Source: Flavobacterium sp. (lineage in GTDB: Bacteria > Bacteroidota > Bacteroidia > Flavobacteriales > Flavobacteriaceae). From it: a DNA stretch of 63,688 nt. The position numbers and the translations under genes are program-made. This document shows, piece by piece, positions 25,650 through 34,366 of the stretch. The stretch is taken from assembly GCF_024710485.1 (NCBI RefSeq), contig NZ_JANJUQ010000011.1:1-63688 (forward strand), read 5' to 3'. Position 1 is the stretch's first letter, and each line of letters begins with the position of its first letter. The notes beneath the pieces were generated by a model. The model worked only from the letters and a program-made list of their open reading frames with translations. It did not search any database and was not told where the DNA came from.

Positions 25650-25693
25650 CAAATGTAGGGCGACTCCATGCTAATTAAAATGACAATTGTCAT
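25650..25693 (-). promoter_or_regulatory. Fnr box plus -7 element of hemN
   Basis: The box ATGACAATTGTCAT (25680-25693) is a perfect 14-base palindrome. The minus-strand -7 element TACATTTG (25650-25657) is a full match. Centre-to-centre spacing is 33 bases, identical to the ccoS and ccoI promoters. Confidence 0.78.
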
Positions 25694-25701
25694 ATCGGCC
25701 T

Positions 25702-25733
25702 AAAAAAAACCTCTTCGGGTTAGGGAAGAGGTT
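25702..25733 (-). terminator. Terminator of the DUF3857/MORN operon
   Basis: Read on the minus strand, AACCTCTTC and GAAGAGGTT pair around an 8-base loop and T8 follows. It lies about 24 bases after the stop codon at 25757. Confidence 0.88.
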
Positions 25734-25756
25734 CTTTCAAAATAGATATTTGTGGT

Positions 25757-27730
25757 TTAGCTTTTGGTTAGCATGATGACAATTTTATTGAAATCGGCGG
25801 CAGCATTGATTACGTTTTTGTAATCGTTGAATTTCTCCAACGGATAGTTCACCGCATTGTAAAATTCGGTATTGGTTACCGTAATTACGCCGTCTTTTTC
25901 GGTGTAGTTGCTTACAAATCCTGCTTCGGTTTTTTGGTTGAGATCGGTTTTAAAGTTCATGTTAAACTTTTCCAGGTTTTTAGCCGTAACGCCTTTGGGC
26001 AAGATGATTTTGAGGGTTCTTTGGTAAGCATGCGGATGATCAATTTCTACCGGTAACGTTCTTTTGTCTTCTTGGTACAATTCCATTTGGCTACCGATTA
26101 GTTTCCCTACCGAGAATAAATAATTTCCGCCGGCATTCTGAATCAAATCTTTGCCCTCAAAAGTCAGTTGCATCACAAATGGTTTTTTACCGATGTTTTC
26201 TACGCCGTCGTTTTCGGTTTTGAGCGAAGTATATTCGGTATTAATGGTATAATTTTCGGCTATACTTTTCAAAATGGTTTGGTATTGCTCGGCGGAAGTA
26301 AAGTCTTTTATCGGTTGGAAGTTTAACGCCGTATAACCACCAAAATCAATTGAAGTCGTGATTTTAGGGTTTTCCAAATCCTCTGTAAAATCGACTGTAA
26401 TCACCATATGGTCGGTAGTGATTTCTACACCAGGTAATTCGATAAAGTTGATTTCACTGATGCCCATTCCAACGCCGCCAAATATTTTTTCGCTGATGAA
26501 CAAACCATTGTTATTCCCTAAACTGTCCGGAAATAACGGAATTCGATATTCAATTTCGGTAGGCGTGAGGTATTTTTTGATGGCCGGGAAATAAAACAAG
26601 GCTTCGTCTAAATTCTCGTAGCTTTCAAAATCTTTTTCAAACGGAATTTGGAAACGGTCTGAGGTTAGCACTACTTTGTTTTCAATTTTAAAATGACGGA
26701 AAACCGCTGAATACAATTTGAGCAAATCCACTTTATTAGATTGTTTGGTCTTGATGATGGCTGCTATACTCTCAGCATTGTCGGCATATAAATTGTAAGC
26801 AATGGTTTTCTTGATTTTGTTTTCGATGTTCCAAATTTGCTCTTGTAAATCGTTCGATTTCGGAATCTGACTGCAAAAATCTTCTACGGTTTTCAGCTCT
26901 TTTTTGTCGAGTACGGGATTGATTCGGTCATAGAAATTCGATGAAAATTTAGCGTAGCTGTTGATGTTTTTAGCACCGGTATAAAAATTCTCATCTAATT
27001 TGTAGCGGAACAATTTCAAGTACACATCACGGTTTGAATACTTTTCGTCGTCTTCCAAAGGCGCAATGTTTTTATCGAGTACCGTGAGTGTTTTTTTCAA
27101 AGTATCGGTTGCGGTGGCTTCTACGGCTTCGGGTAAACCGTTGGACGATTTGGTTTTAAACTTCAAATGACGTGGATAAATCAATTGGAATTCGTTGCTT
27201 ACAATAGGAATGCTCGATTGCATGCGCATGGTTTTTCCGTCCAATTCCGGGAATTCTTCCAGCATGAATATTTTTTCGATTACGCTGCCTTTTTCCAAAC
27301 CGGTAATGGCGAAATAGTTGTATTTGATTTGCTTTTCTTCGTCTATTTCTTCTTTGATGTCTTTTTTGTCAAACAAAGTCACTTTGCCGTTTTGTTGGAT
27401 GACACGTACTTTGGTTTCCAATACGCTTTCATTCATTTTGAACGGAATGTATACCTTATTGTTGCGTTCTACTGCGTCGTTAGAGTTGATGTAGATGCGT
27501 TCGTGTATCATGTAGTATTGAGCGGCACCTTTTCCTTTAGAAGCCAACTCGATTTTGGTCACGCGCGACAAAACCACTTCCTTTTCGTCTTTATATTGCG
27601 CCGGAACATCAATGGTTTTATTGTTGTCGTCCCAATGGTAATTTTGGAAACTGAAATCTTGTGCGTGCAGCGATACCGAAAACAATACGGTCGCTATCAT
27701 TGAAAGCCCAGCGGCAAAGTTGCATTTCAT
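25757..27730 (-). CDS. DUF3857-type secreted protein
   Basis: 657 residues with a signal peptide (ends SVSLHAQ). The N-terminal 250 residues have the DUF3857 pattern (VTKIELASKGKGAAQYYMIHERIYI, then IEKIFMLEEFPELDG). The middle aligns with the transglutaminase-like region of its downstream neighbour (KIKKTIAYNLYADNAESI, then NKVDLLKLYSAVFRHFKIEN), but the catalytic Cys is not evident: Cys should fall where this protein has KVDLLK. It may therefore be a non-catalytic partner. It lies 19 bases after the active-looking transglutaminase gene. Probably periplasmic or on the outer membrane; substrate unknown. Confidence 0.75.
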   Translation of the reverse strand: MKCNFAAGLSMIATVLFSVSLHAQDFSFQNYHWDDNNKTIDVPAQYKDEKEVVLSRVTKIELASKGKGAAQYYMIHERIYINSNDAVERNNKVYIPFKMNESVLETKVRVIQQNGKVTLFDKKDIKEEIDEEKQIKYNYFAITGLEKGSVIEKIFMLEEFPELDGKTMRMQSSIPIVSNEFQLIYPRHLKFKTKSSNGLPEAVEATATDTLKKTLTVLDKNIAPLEDDEKYSNRDVYLKLFRYKLDENFYTGAKNINSYAKFSSNFYDRINPVLDKKELKTVEDFCSQIPKSNDLQEQIWNIENKIKKTIAYNLYADNAESIAAIIKTKQSNKVDLLKLYSAVFRHFKIENKVVLTSDRFQIPFEKDFESYENLDEALFYFPAIKKYLTPTEIEYRIPLFPDSLGNNNGLFISEKIFGGVGMGISEINFIELPGVEITTDHMVITVDFTEDLENPKITTSIDFGGYTALNFQPIKDFTSAEQYQTILKSIAENYTINTEYTSLKTENDGVENIGKKPFVMQLTFEGKDLIQNAGGNYLFSVGKLIGSQMELYQEDKRTLPVEIDHPHAYQRTLKIILPKGVTAKNLEKFNMNFKTDLNQKTEAGFVSNYTEKDGVITVTNTEFYNAVNYPLEKFNDYKNVINAAADFNKIVIMLTKS

Positions 27731-27749
27731 GGAATTGTATTTAGGAAGG

Positions 27750-29690
27750 TTATTTTTCTTTTAAAATGACGGTTTCGGAGTAACCCGATTTGAGTTTTTT
27801 AACGGTTTCGTTCCAAAGGGCGAAATCTTTCTTCTCCAACATGATTTTTTTGGTTTCCAATGTCAACTTCATCGAAACAGTGTTGCCTTGTAATTGGTAG
27901 GCCAGTTGTACTTTAATCAGCTCATTATCTAACTCAAAGTTCTTAGGCACATACTTTACTTCATAACCTTGCGGAATGATACAGGTTACGGTAGAAATGA
28001 ATTGGTTTAAGAAATCGAAGTCGTAGTTCATCTCGCGGTCTTTTTCCAAATTGGATTTTTCGTAGTATTTATCGAAGGCCAAGTTGAGGTAAAGTTCTTT
28101 ATCTACTTTTACAATGTAGTTTTCAATATTGAAATCGTAACCTACTTCATACGGCAGGTCTCGGTCTTTCAGATTGGCTTCGCAATAATCGTTCAGCGTA
28201 AACTTGTTGTTGCCTTTTAGGACCAAACTTTTAATCATTTCAAAGCGGGTTTTATTCGAGGCATCGCCCAATTGTCCGAGTGTATTGGTTCGGTTGTAGC
28301 CCGAAATTTGCAACCATCCGGAACCCGATATTTTTTCGTTTTGGAATGATAGGACTACCGAATCGTAAATTAGGTTTTTGGCTGGTGGCGTAATCGGAAC
28401 TTTGACAATTTGGTATTTGTCGCCGTTGTACAACAAAGCTTCTTTGTCTTGTATAAAAGCCGAAGGCAAACCGTAGGCTGTTTCCTGGTCGGTGGCGTCG
28501 AGGAAAATGTAGTCAGCACCTTTTTTGTACACAGCGATCATGTGATCGGTTGTAGAAGGCGTGGCCACTTCGCTGAATGAATACGGAATGTTGCGCGTAC
28601 CAATCCAAGCCAAGTAAACATTAGAAACTCCGGCGTATTTGGCCATGGCCGAAATGATGCTCGCCATGTCTTTACAATCACCGAATTTACGCTCGTTCAC
28701 CAACGCGGCTTCGCGCGGAATAAATCCTTCGTAGCCGTTCTCGAAAGCAATGTATTTGATGTTGTCTTTTACCCAATAAAATATAGCTTTAACCTTTTCT
28801 TCTTCGGTGGCTTTGTTGGCGGTAATGGTTTGAGAAATTTCTTTCAAGGCCGCGTCTTCCTTGGTGTTCAGGTTTTCTACAAAACTACTGTAGTAGGTAT
28901 ACATTCGTTGGATATCACCAAGAAGCGTTACTTTATTTTTATCGGCGGTGTAATCTTCAATGTAAAAAATAATGTGCGGCACACTGTAGAGAACGCTTGG
29001 CGCATTGCCTTCAAATTTAAGCGGTTTGCTGTCTTTTAACGTCCATTGGTAGAGGTTGTAATCTTTCTTTTCAATTTTATTGAAAACAATCTGATGGTTC
29101 GGATCATTAAAGAGTTTGAAACCGATAGTAACGTTTTTATCGACTTTGATTTCCAGGCTGGTATTTTTCGTCGGTAGTACTTCGCCGAAGATGAATTTGT
29201 GCAGCAAGTTCGGATCGGTAAATTCGGTAGTATATTCAAATACTTTTTTGGCTCCGGCTTCTAAATTCGGGAATGACATTTGTTTGATTTTCACATCGTC
29301 GTGAAAAATACTTCCGCTGCGCGATTGCTTTTCCAAGGCTTGAGTCACTTTGATTTTCTTTTCTTTTCCGCCGTTGGACACTATGGTGTACGCATCGAAA
29401 GAAATCAGTTTGACAAAATCGGAATAGGAAAAACTCTCTTTGTTGTTTTGAATGCCGTTATCCGACAATATCATCGATTCGTATTGGTTGTCTTGGATTA
29501 CCTTTAACTTCTTATCGATTACACTAATGGTGTAAGAAGTAGCATTGTTGACAATTAATTCGTTAAAATCGGGATATTGTTTTTTGTATGTTTCGAAATT
29601 ATTTTGTGCAAAAGTGGCCATAGCACTTAGTCCTACAGCCACGGTTAGCATCGTTTTACTTGATAATTTCCACCAAATAGTCTGAGTCAT
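27750..29690 (-). CDS. DUF3857 and transglutaminase-core domain protein
   Basis: 646 residues. Signal peptide MTQTIWWKLSSKTMLTVAVG onward, ending TFAQ. The N-terminal DUF3857 domain covers about 30-250. The transglutaminase core at about 290-400 shows the catalytic triad: Cys in KFGDCKDMASII, His in STTDHMIAVY, and Asp in FLDATD. A C-terminal beta domain follows. Such proteins are thought to act on envelope protein or peptide crosslinks; the exact reaction is unknown. The ATG at 29690 overlaps the upstream gene by 35 bases; a later ATG at 29651 would remove the charged start of the signal peptide. Confidence 0.82.
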   Translation of the reverse strand: MTQTIWWKLSSKTMLTVAVGLSAMATFAQNNFETYKKQYPDFNELIVNNATSYTISVIDKKLKVIQDNQYESMILSDNGIQNNKESFSYSDFVKLISFDAYTIVSNGGKEKKIKVTQALEKQSRSGSIFHDDVKIKQMSFPNLEAGAKKVFEYTTEFTDPNLLHKFIFGEVLPTKNTSLEIKVDKNVTIGFKLFNDPNHQIVFNKIEKKDYNLYQWTLKDSKPLKFEGNAPSVLYSVPHIIFYIEDYTADKNKVTLLGDIQRMYTYYSSFVENLNTKEDAALKEISQTITANKATEEEKVKAIFYWVKDNIKYIAFENGYEGFIPREAALVNERKFGDCKDMASIISAMAKYAGVSNVYLAWIGTRNIPYSFSEVATPSTTDHMIAVYKKGADYIFLDATDQETAYGLPSAFIQDKEALLYNGDKYQIVKVPITPPAKNLIYDSVVLSFQNEKISGSGWLQISGYNRTNTLGQLGDASNKTRFEMIKSLVLKGNNKFTLNDYCEANLKDRDLPYEVGYDFNIENYIVKVDKELYLNLAFDKYYEKSNLEKDREMNYDFDFLNQFISTVTCIIPQGYEVKYVPKNFELDNELIKVQLAYQLQGNTVSMKLTLETKKIMLEKKDFALWNETVKKLKSGYSETVILKEK

Positions 29691-32600
29691 ATTTCTTAGT
29701 TACTGTTAGTACGCCATTGGTAAAGATTTGTGTTTTACCATGCAATTCATCGTTTTTGTACTCGGCTTTGATCCAAGGTTTTCCGTCTTCTTTATAGTAT
29801 TCCTGAACGCCTTCATAATCGTTGCTCACGAAGTGCTCTTTGAGGTAGATATTTCCGTTCGCGTAGTATTCAATGCGGTCGTTGTGCACTACATCGTCTT
29901 TGTAAAACGCTTTGTATTCAGGTTTGCCTTGTTCGTTGTTGATGATGAAATCACCTTCCTTATTACCTTTGTTGAACGTAATTTGCAACGCAATTTTACC
30001 GTTCGGATAGTGAGATGTTAAGGTTCCGGTTTCGTTTTCGATGATCACTTTTTCGGACAACTCGCCGGATTTTGATTTTTTGATGTAGTACTGTGGCTTA
30101 TCGTCTAAGAAGAAAATGGTCATCAACGGTTCGCCTTTCAGGTTGTAGTAAGTGAAGTCGCCTTCCTTAGCATCGTTTTGTTGGGTATACTCATACATTT
30201 TCGATTTGTTGTGGTAGTATCGAATGGTTTTGCCGTTTTCCACGCCATAGTTGTATTCGGAACTAATTTTCAAATGTCCGGTTAAGTCGTAGTTTTTAGA
30301 CAAACCATTTACCATGCCGTTGTAATAGTTTTGCTCCAACAAAACGGTGTCATTCGGACCGTATTCTTTATATGTATTGATGGGTGAACCACATTTGTAA
30401 TCGCCTTCCAACATTGGGTTGTTGAATTTGTCTTTGCGAATGTATTTACCGTCTAAGAAACCGTTTTTGAGTTCGAATACCGAAGTATAAGTGCCGTTGT
30501 TCATGCTTTGGTTAACAGGACCCGATTTGTGGTCGTACACAAGTGTTGAAACAATTTTGCCTTTGTTGTAGTAATCGGTAGATAAGGTAATGTTTCTGTA
30601 CATGTGATCTACCATTAACACTTCTCCCGACTGTGAAAATGTTTTGCGTTCGCCTTCCAATTCGTCTTCGTCGTAGAAGCCTTCGGTTAAGAGATTGCCG
30701 TCGGCGTAAAATACTTTGTATGGTCCGTTTAAATTGCCGTTGCGGTAGTTGTAAGTTCTTCTTAAATTACGGTCGGTAAACACATCGTTTTTGCCTTGCA
30801 AAGTATCTTTACTGTAATAGCTGATGGAATTGATTAAACCGTTTTTAGAGTAGGTTTTAGTCAATCCTTCTCTTTCGCCTTTTACGAAAGCGGTTTCAGT
30901 TTCCGGTTTGCCCGAAGCCGATTGGAATTTCCATTGGCCGTTTCTTCTGCCTTTTTCGAAAGCACCGGTAGCGACTACCTTGCCGTCTAAGGTTTTGATT
31001 TCGAATGATTTTCTGGCCAAGTTGATTTCGGTTGGCTTGGCGTTGTCTCGGCTGTATTGGCGGATGAGTTTGATTTCTTTAGAATTGAAAACCTCGTCGT
31101 AATATTTCTCTCCTGAGGCATTGAAGTAGGAAGTGGCCATTAATTCGCCTTTTTCATTGTACTGCGATTCGCCCGATTTTACTCCGGTAGCATGATACTC
31201 TGTTGAGGCACTGATTTTGCCGTTTAGGTATACTATTTCTTCTTCCAGTTTGCCGTTGGTATAGTATTTTTTGAACGAACCTACTACTTTTCCGGCTTTG
31301 TATTCCGCTTCTTCCTGTAGGTTTTTGCCGCCGTAGTATTTCATATATTTTCCTTCTAATTCGCCGTTTTTGTAACTTTCGGTCGAAGTTAGGTCGCCCA
31401 CTTTATTATACGTATTGTAAACACCTTCCAATTTTCCGTTTACGTAATTGCTTTCGTTTTTCTTGGTTCCGGTTGGATAGTAACAGGTTAAGGTACCGTT
31501 GATTTCACCATTGATAAAGGTACCGTCGCAGTTGATGCCGCCTGCTACATGGTAAGAAGTTGATTTGCCGTCAAGTTCACCGTCTTTATAAACTTCTTCC
31601 AAACTTATGCTGCCATTAGGGTAATACACGGTGCGTTTACCGTTCAGTTTCCCGTTAGCGAAGGTTTTCTCTTCGTATACTTTTCCTTCTTCGTTGTAGT
31701 ATTTTTGCAATCCGTGCAATTCATTGTTGACAAATTGGAGTTCTCCTTCAAGGTTTTCAAATTCGTTTAAGAGTTTGAATTTACCTTCTTTTTTATCGTT
31801 AATTACACTTCCTATCAGGTTTGGTAATCCTTCATCTACATAGATGATTACCTCTTTGTCTTCCCCGAACAGATTCATCTTTCTGCGGGCAAAAGTGGTC
31901 CAAAAGCCTTTGCCGATATATTCTTCACTGAATTGCAGGATTTTCTTTTTCTGTGTCAATAGCGTTTTGCCTAATTCTTCTTCTAAACTCATCAAAATAT
32001 AGTAGCTGAAGCCTTCAATTTGTTTTTTATCGGCTACTGATTTTAACCAAGGCAAATAGATGGTTTCAAAAAAACCATCACCCATTTTGTGGGTTTGGGT
32101 ATATTCTAAAATGGCTTGTACTTGTCGGGTCACCGCATCGTCTATTTTAGATTCTATTTTGTAGGCGCTGCGCAAAGGCAATTGGTTGCGAAGAATGGTT
32201 TCCAGTTCTTCAAAATTGTCTCCGGTTTTAGAGAAAACGAATTTGTTTTTTTCCAAATAGTTTTCGCCCATTTTGGCATTAAGTTTGAACACTGCATTTT
32301 TAGAGAACTTTCCGGTTGGTGCAATCATTAAATAGGATAGGAGTGCCATGCTTCCTTCAACAATTTTGCCATTCTCGAGCGCCACAGAACCTAATAAATA
32401 ATGTGAAGAGGCACTGTTAGGATTGTTGGCAATAATTTTCTTTAACGTATCGATGCAGTCCTGTACTTTCTTGGCTCGGTAATATAAAATAGCCAGGTTG
32501 TATTGGTGGTTGGTATTGTTTGGGATGAACTGTAGTCCTTCTTTGAATATTTTTTCTGATTCGGCGTATTTCTCCTCATCACTCAAAAAACTGCCGTACA

Positions 32601-32907
32601 AGGTGTAGAGTGTAGGGAGTTTTTTCATCCATTTGGAAGAATATAGCTTATCAAAATGGGCTTTTAAAGCCTCTTTTTTCTCTTGGGCCGCTAGGGTGAG
32701 CGCTATTTCGTATTGTGCTGCTCCGTATTCCGGATCGAGTTCATGTACTTTTTGAAACTCTGCCATGGCGGCATCGTATTTTTCTTCTTCGTAAAGTTTG
32801 ACACCGTTTTGGACAAAAGCGGCGCCATTGTATACGGCTGAATAATCGGTTTGAGCGCTTAGGAAAGCTGTGGCCATGAAAGCCAACGAGATAAAGAGAC
32901 GTTTCAT
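29656..32907 (-). CDS. TPR and MORN-variant repeat protein
   Basis: 1083 residues from ATG at 32907. A signal peptide ends AFLSAQ. Three or four TPR units (to about residue 190: YAESEKIFKEGLQFIPNN, then HQYNLAILYYRAKKVQDC) precede a helical region. From about 360 to the end runs a long series of MORN-variant repeats of about 22-24 residues with the form G-x-Y/F-x-N-G-x-L-x-G (FANGKLNGKRTVYYPNGSIS). Such repeats are often labelled YwqK-type antitoxin, but here they are a secreted scaffold in an operon with two DUF3857 proteins. The longer frame to 32934 lies upstream of the promoter. Confidence 0.82.
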   Translation of the reverse strand: MKRLFISLAFMATAFLSAQTDYSAVYNGAAFVQNGVKLYEEEKYDAAMAEFQKVHELDPEYGAAQYEIALTLAAQEKKEALKAHFDKLYSSKWMKKLPTLYTLYGSFLSDEEKYAESEKIFKEGLQFIPNNTNHQYNLAILYYRAKKVQDCIDTLKKIIANNPNSASSHYLLGSVALENGKIVEGSMALLSYLMIAPTGKFSKNAVFKLNAKMGENYLEKNKFVFSKTGDNFEELETILRNQLPLRSAYKIESKIDDAVTRQVQAILEYTQTHKMGDGFFETIYLPWLKSVADKKQIEGFSYYILMSLEEELGKTLLTQKKKILQFSEEYIGKGFWTTFARRKMNLFGEDKEVIIYVDEGLPNLIGSVINDKKEGKFKLLNEFENLEGELQFVNNELHGLQKYYNEEGKVYEEKTFANGKLNGKRTVYYPNGSISLEEVYKDGELDGKSTSYHVAGGINCDGTFINGEINGTLTCYYPTGTKKNESNYVNGKLEGVYNTYNKVGDLTSTESYKNGELEGKYMKYYGGKNLQEEAEYKAGKVVGSFKKYYTNGKLEEEIVYLNGKISASTEYHATGVKSGESQYNEKGELMATSYFNASGEKYYDEVFNSKEIKLIRQYSRDNAKPTEINLARKSFEIKTLDGKVVATGAFEKGRRNGQWKFQSASGKPETETAFVKGEREGLTKTYSKNGLINSISYYSKDTLQGKNDVFTDRNLRRTYNYRNGNLNGPYKVFYADGNLLTEGFYDEDELEGERKTFSQSGEVLMVDHMYRNITLSTDYYNKGKIVSTLVYDHKSGPVNQSMNNGTYTSVFELKNGFLDGKYIRKDKFNNPMLEGDYKCGSPINTYKEYGPNDTVLLEQNYYNGMVNGLSKNYDLTGHLKISSEYNYGVENGKTIRYYHNKSKMYEYTQQNDAKEGDFTYYNLKGEPLMTIFFLDDKPQYYIKKSKSGELSEKVIIENETGTLTSHYPNGKIALQITFNKGNKEGDFIINNEQGKPEYKAFYKDDVVHNDRIEYYANGNIYLKEHFVSNDYEGVQEYYKEDGKPWIKAEYKNDELHGKTQIFTNGVLTVTKKYDSDYLVEIIK

Positions 32908-32931
32908 TTTTGAAGTATGGGTTGAAAGAAT

Positions 32932-32939
32932 CAAATATA
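32932..32939 (-). promoter_or_regulatory. -7 element TATATTTG of the MORN operon
   Basis: A minus-strand TAnnTTTG match 24 bases upstream of ATG 32907, putting the transcript start near 32925. The 32940-33265 gap also holds the divergent kinase promoter and nothing else recognised. Confidence 0.5.
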
Positions 32940-33123
32940 GAATAAAAACTTGTCAGAAAAAACCAAAAGAGACGCCACTTTGATTTTTGCGAAATTCTGA
33001 AAAACACAGTGTAATTTGCTGTTTTTGGTGTGGTATTCTTATTGTTTTAGGTTGGGCATTGGTTATATCTTTATTATTTTACCAAAATTGCCATAATTTT
33101 TATTTCAAACTTTTTCCTCCGGT

Positions 33124-33150
33124 TTGCCAAACGGATTCGTCGTATTTTTG
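33124..33150 (+). promoter_or_regulatory. Promoter of the NtrB/NtrC-like pair
   Basis: TTG at 33124-33126 and TATTTTTG at 33143-33150, 16 bases apart. The spacing is slightly short for the class. Confidence 0.45.
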
Positions 33151-33265
33151 ATTTATCCAAAAAAAGAGCGGTTGTTTTTTGCAAAGAAATCAGAAAAGAA
33201 AGTACTTTATTGTTTTTAATCTTACCTTTGAATTTTATCAGCAATATGCCAAAAACAATCTGAAA

Positions 33266-34357
33266 ATGTATCCGACTACCTTAAAGGAAAAGCTGAAGGA
33301 ACGTATTAAAGAATTGGAGTGTTTGTATGAGGTTTCCAATTTGTTGTACCAACAGGAAGGTACTGTAGCCGATGTTTTGAAAGCAGTAGGATTAAGTGTT
33401 AAAAAAGCACTGTTACATCCTGATGCCGCTACAGTTGAACTTCGTTTGGATGATTTTCACAGCCTTACAGGAGTTTTGCCTAAGGACACCGTTTTTATTG
33501 AGTCCCGACTTGATGCTTTGGACGGAAGTTATTTTGGTTTTATTAAAGTGCATTATCCCAAACCGATTTTCAGTAAGCGACATTTTTTAAAAGAAGAAAA
33601 GGTGTTGTTGTCTGAAATAGCTAATAGTATTGGGGCTTTTTATGAAAGGCATTTGAACAAGGAACGAGAGGCTGTGGTTCGCAATACTGCAAAATTGGTT
33701 GATCGATTGTCGATTTTGGCTGAAATTACTGCCGGAATAGCGCATGAGATTAACACGCCTTTGGGTAATATTTTGGGTTATGCCGAATTGTTGGCTCAGA
33801 AAAAGCTGGATGCCCAAAGCGCTCAAGATGTTAACAAAATAAGAAGTGCCGCCATTTACTCTCGCGAAATAGTGAAGAAACTGATGTTTTTTTCTTGCGA
33901 GATGCCTTATAGTTCGGACTGGGTGGAAATCAAGTCGACTGTATCTCAGGTTTTGTCTATTTTAGAACACAAGTTTGCCAAGCAAGCTGTTTTTTATCGT
34001 TTGGAGTTTGATGATGACCAACTCAAGGCGCGCCTCGATTCAGTACAGTTTTCTCAGATCTTATTCAATTTACTGCTTAACGCGCTCTATGTATCACCCG
34101 AAGGCAGTACGATAAAAGTTAAGGTAACCCATGACAAAAATTTCTTTTATATTGCCATCGCCGATGAAGGTCCGGGTATACCCGATAGCATCAAGGCCAA
34201 GGTTTTTGAGCCGTTTTTTACCACCAAACCTTTGGGTGAAGGTACAGGCTTAGGATTGAGTGTTGTACATGGTATAGTAAAAAGTCACCATGGCGATATT
34301 TTGATTCGCGACAATCAACCCAAAGGAACCGTTTTTACCATAGTTCTCCCATTTTAG
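33266..34357 (+). CDS. NtrB-like soluble sensor histidine kinase
   Basis: 363 residues from ATG at 33266 (MYPTTLKEK); a longer frame from 33179 adds an unlikely N-terminus. Residues 1 to about 150 begin with a coiled coil (KLKERIKELECLYEVSNLL) and look GAF-like. The kinase core has H-box AGIAHEINTPLGNILGYAEL, N-box NLLLNALYVSP, G1 ADEGPGIPD and G2 GEGTGLGLSVV. No membrane helix, so it senses a cytoplasmic signal. It is 9 bases upstream of a sigma-54 activator and should be its cognate kinase. Confidence 0.88.
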   Translation: MYPTTLKEKLKERIKELECLYEVSNLLYQQEGTVADVLKAVGLSVKKALLHPDAATVELRLDDFHSLTGVLPKDTVFIESRLDALDGSYFGFIKVHYPKPIFSKRHFLKEEKVLLSEIANSIGAFYERHLNKEREAVVRNTAKLVDRLSILAEITAGIAHEINTPLGNILGYAELLAQKKLDAQSAQDVNKIRSAAIYSREIVKKLMFFSCEMPYSSDWVEIKSTVSQVLSILEHKFAKQAVFYRLEFDDDQLKARLDSVQFSQILFNLLLNALYVSPEGSTIKVKVTHDKNFFYIAIADEGPGIPDSIKAKVFEPFFTTKPLGEGTGLGLSVVHGIVKSHHGDILIRDNQPKGTVFTIVLPF

Positions 34358-34366
34358 AGCTAGTTT

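Noticed and set aside
27167..27703. 178-residue plus-strand ORF
   Set aside because: It is antisense to the DUF3857 gene at 25757-27730, has low-complexity Phe/Val/Tyr-rich text from the reversed codons, and shows no domain.
29656..32907. Antitoxin (YwqK-type) naming of the MORN-repeat protein
   Set aside because: It is a 1083-residue secreted protein with TPRs and no toxin partner; the label comes only from the repeat type.
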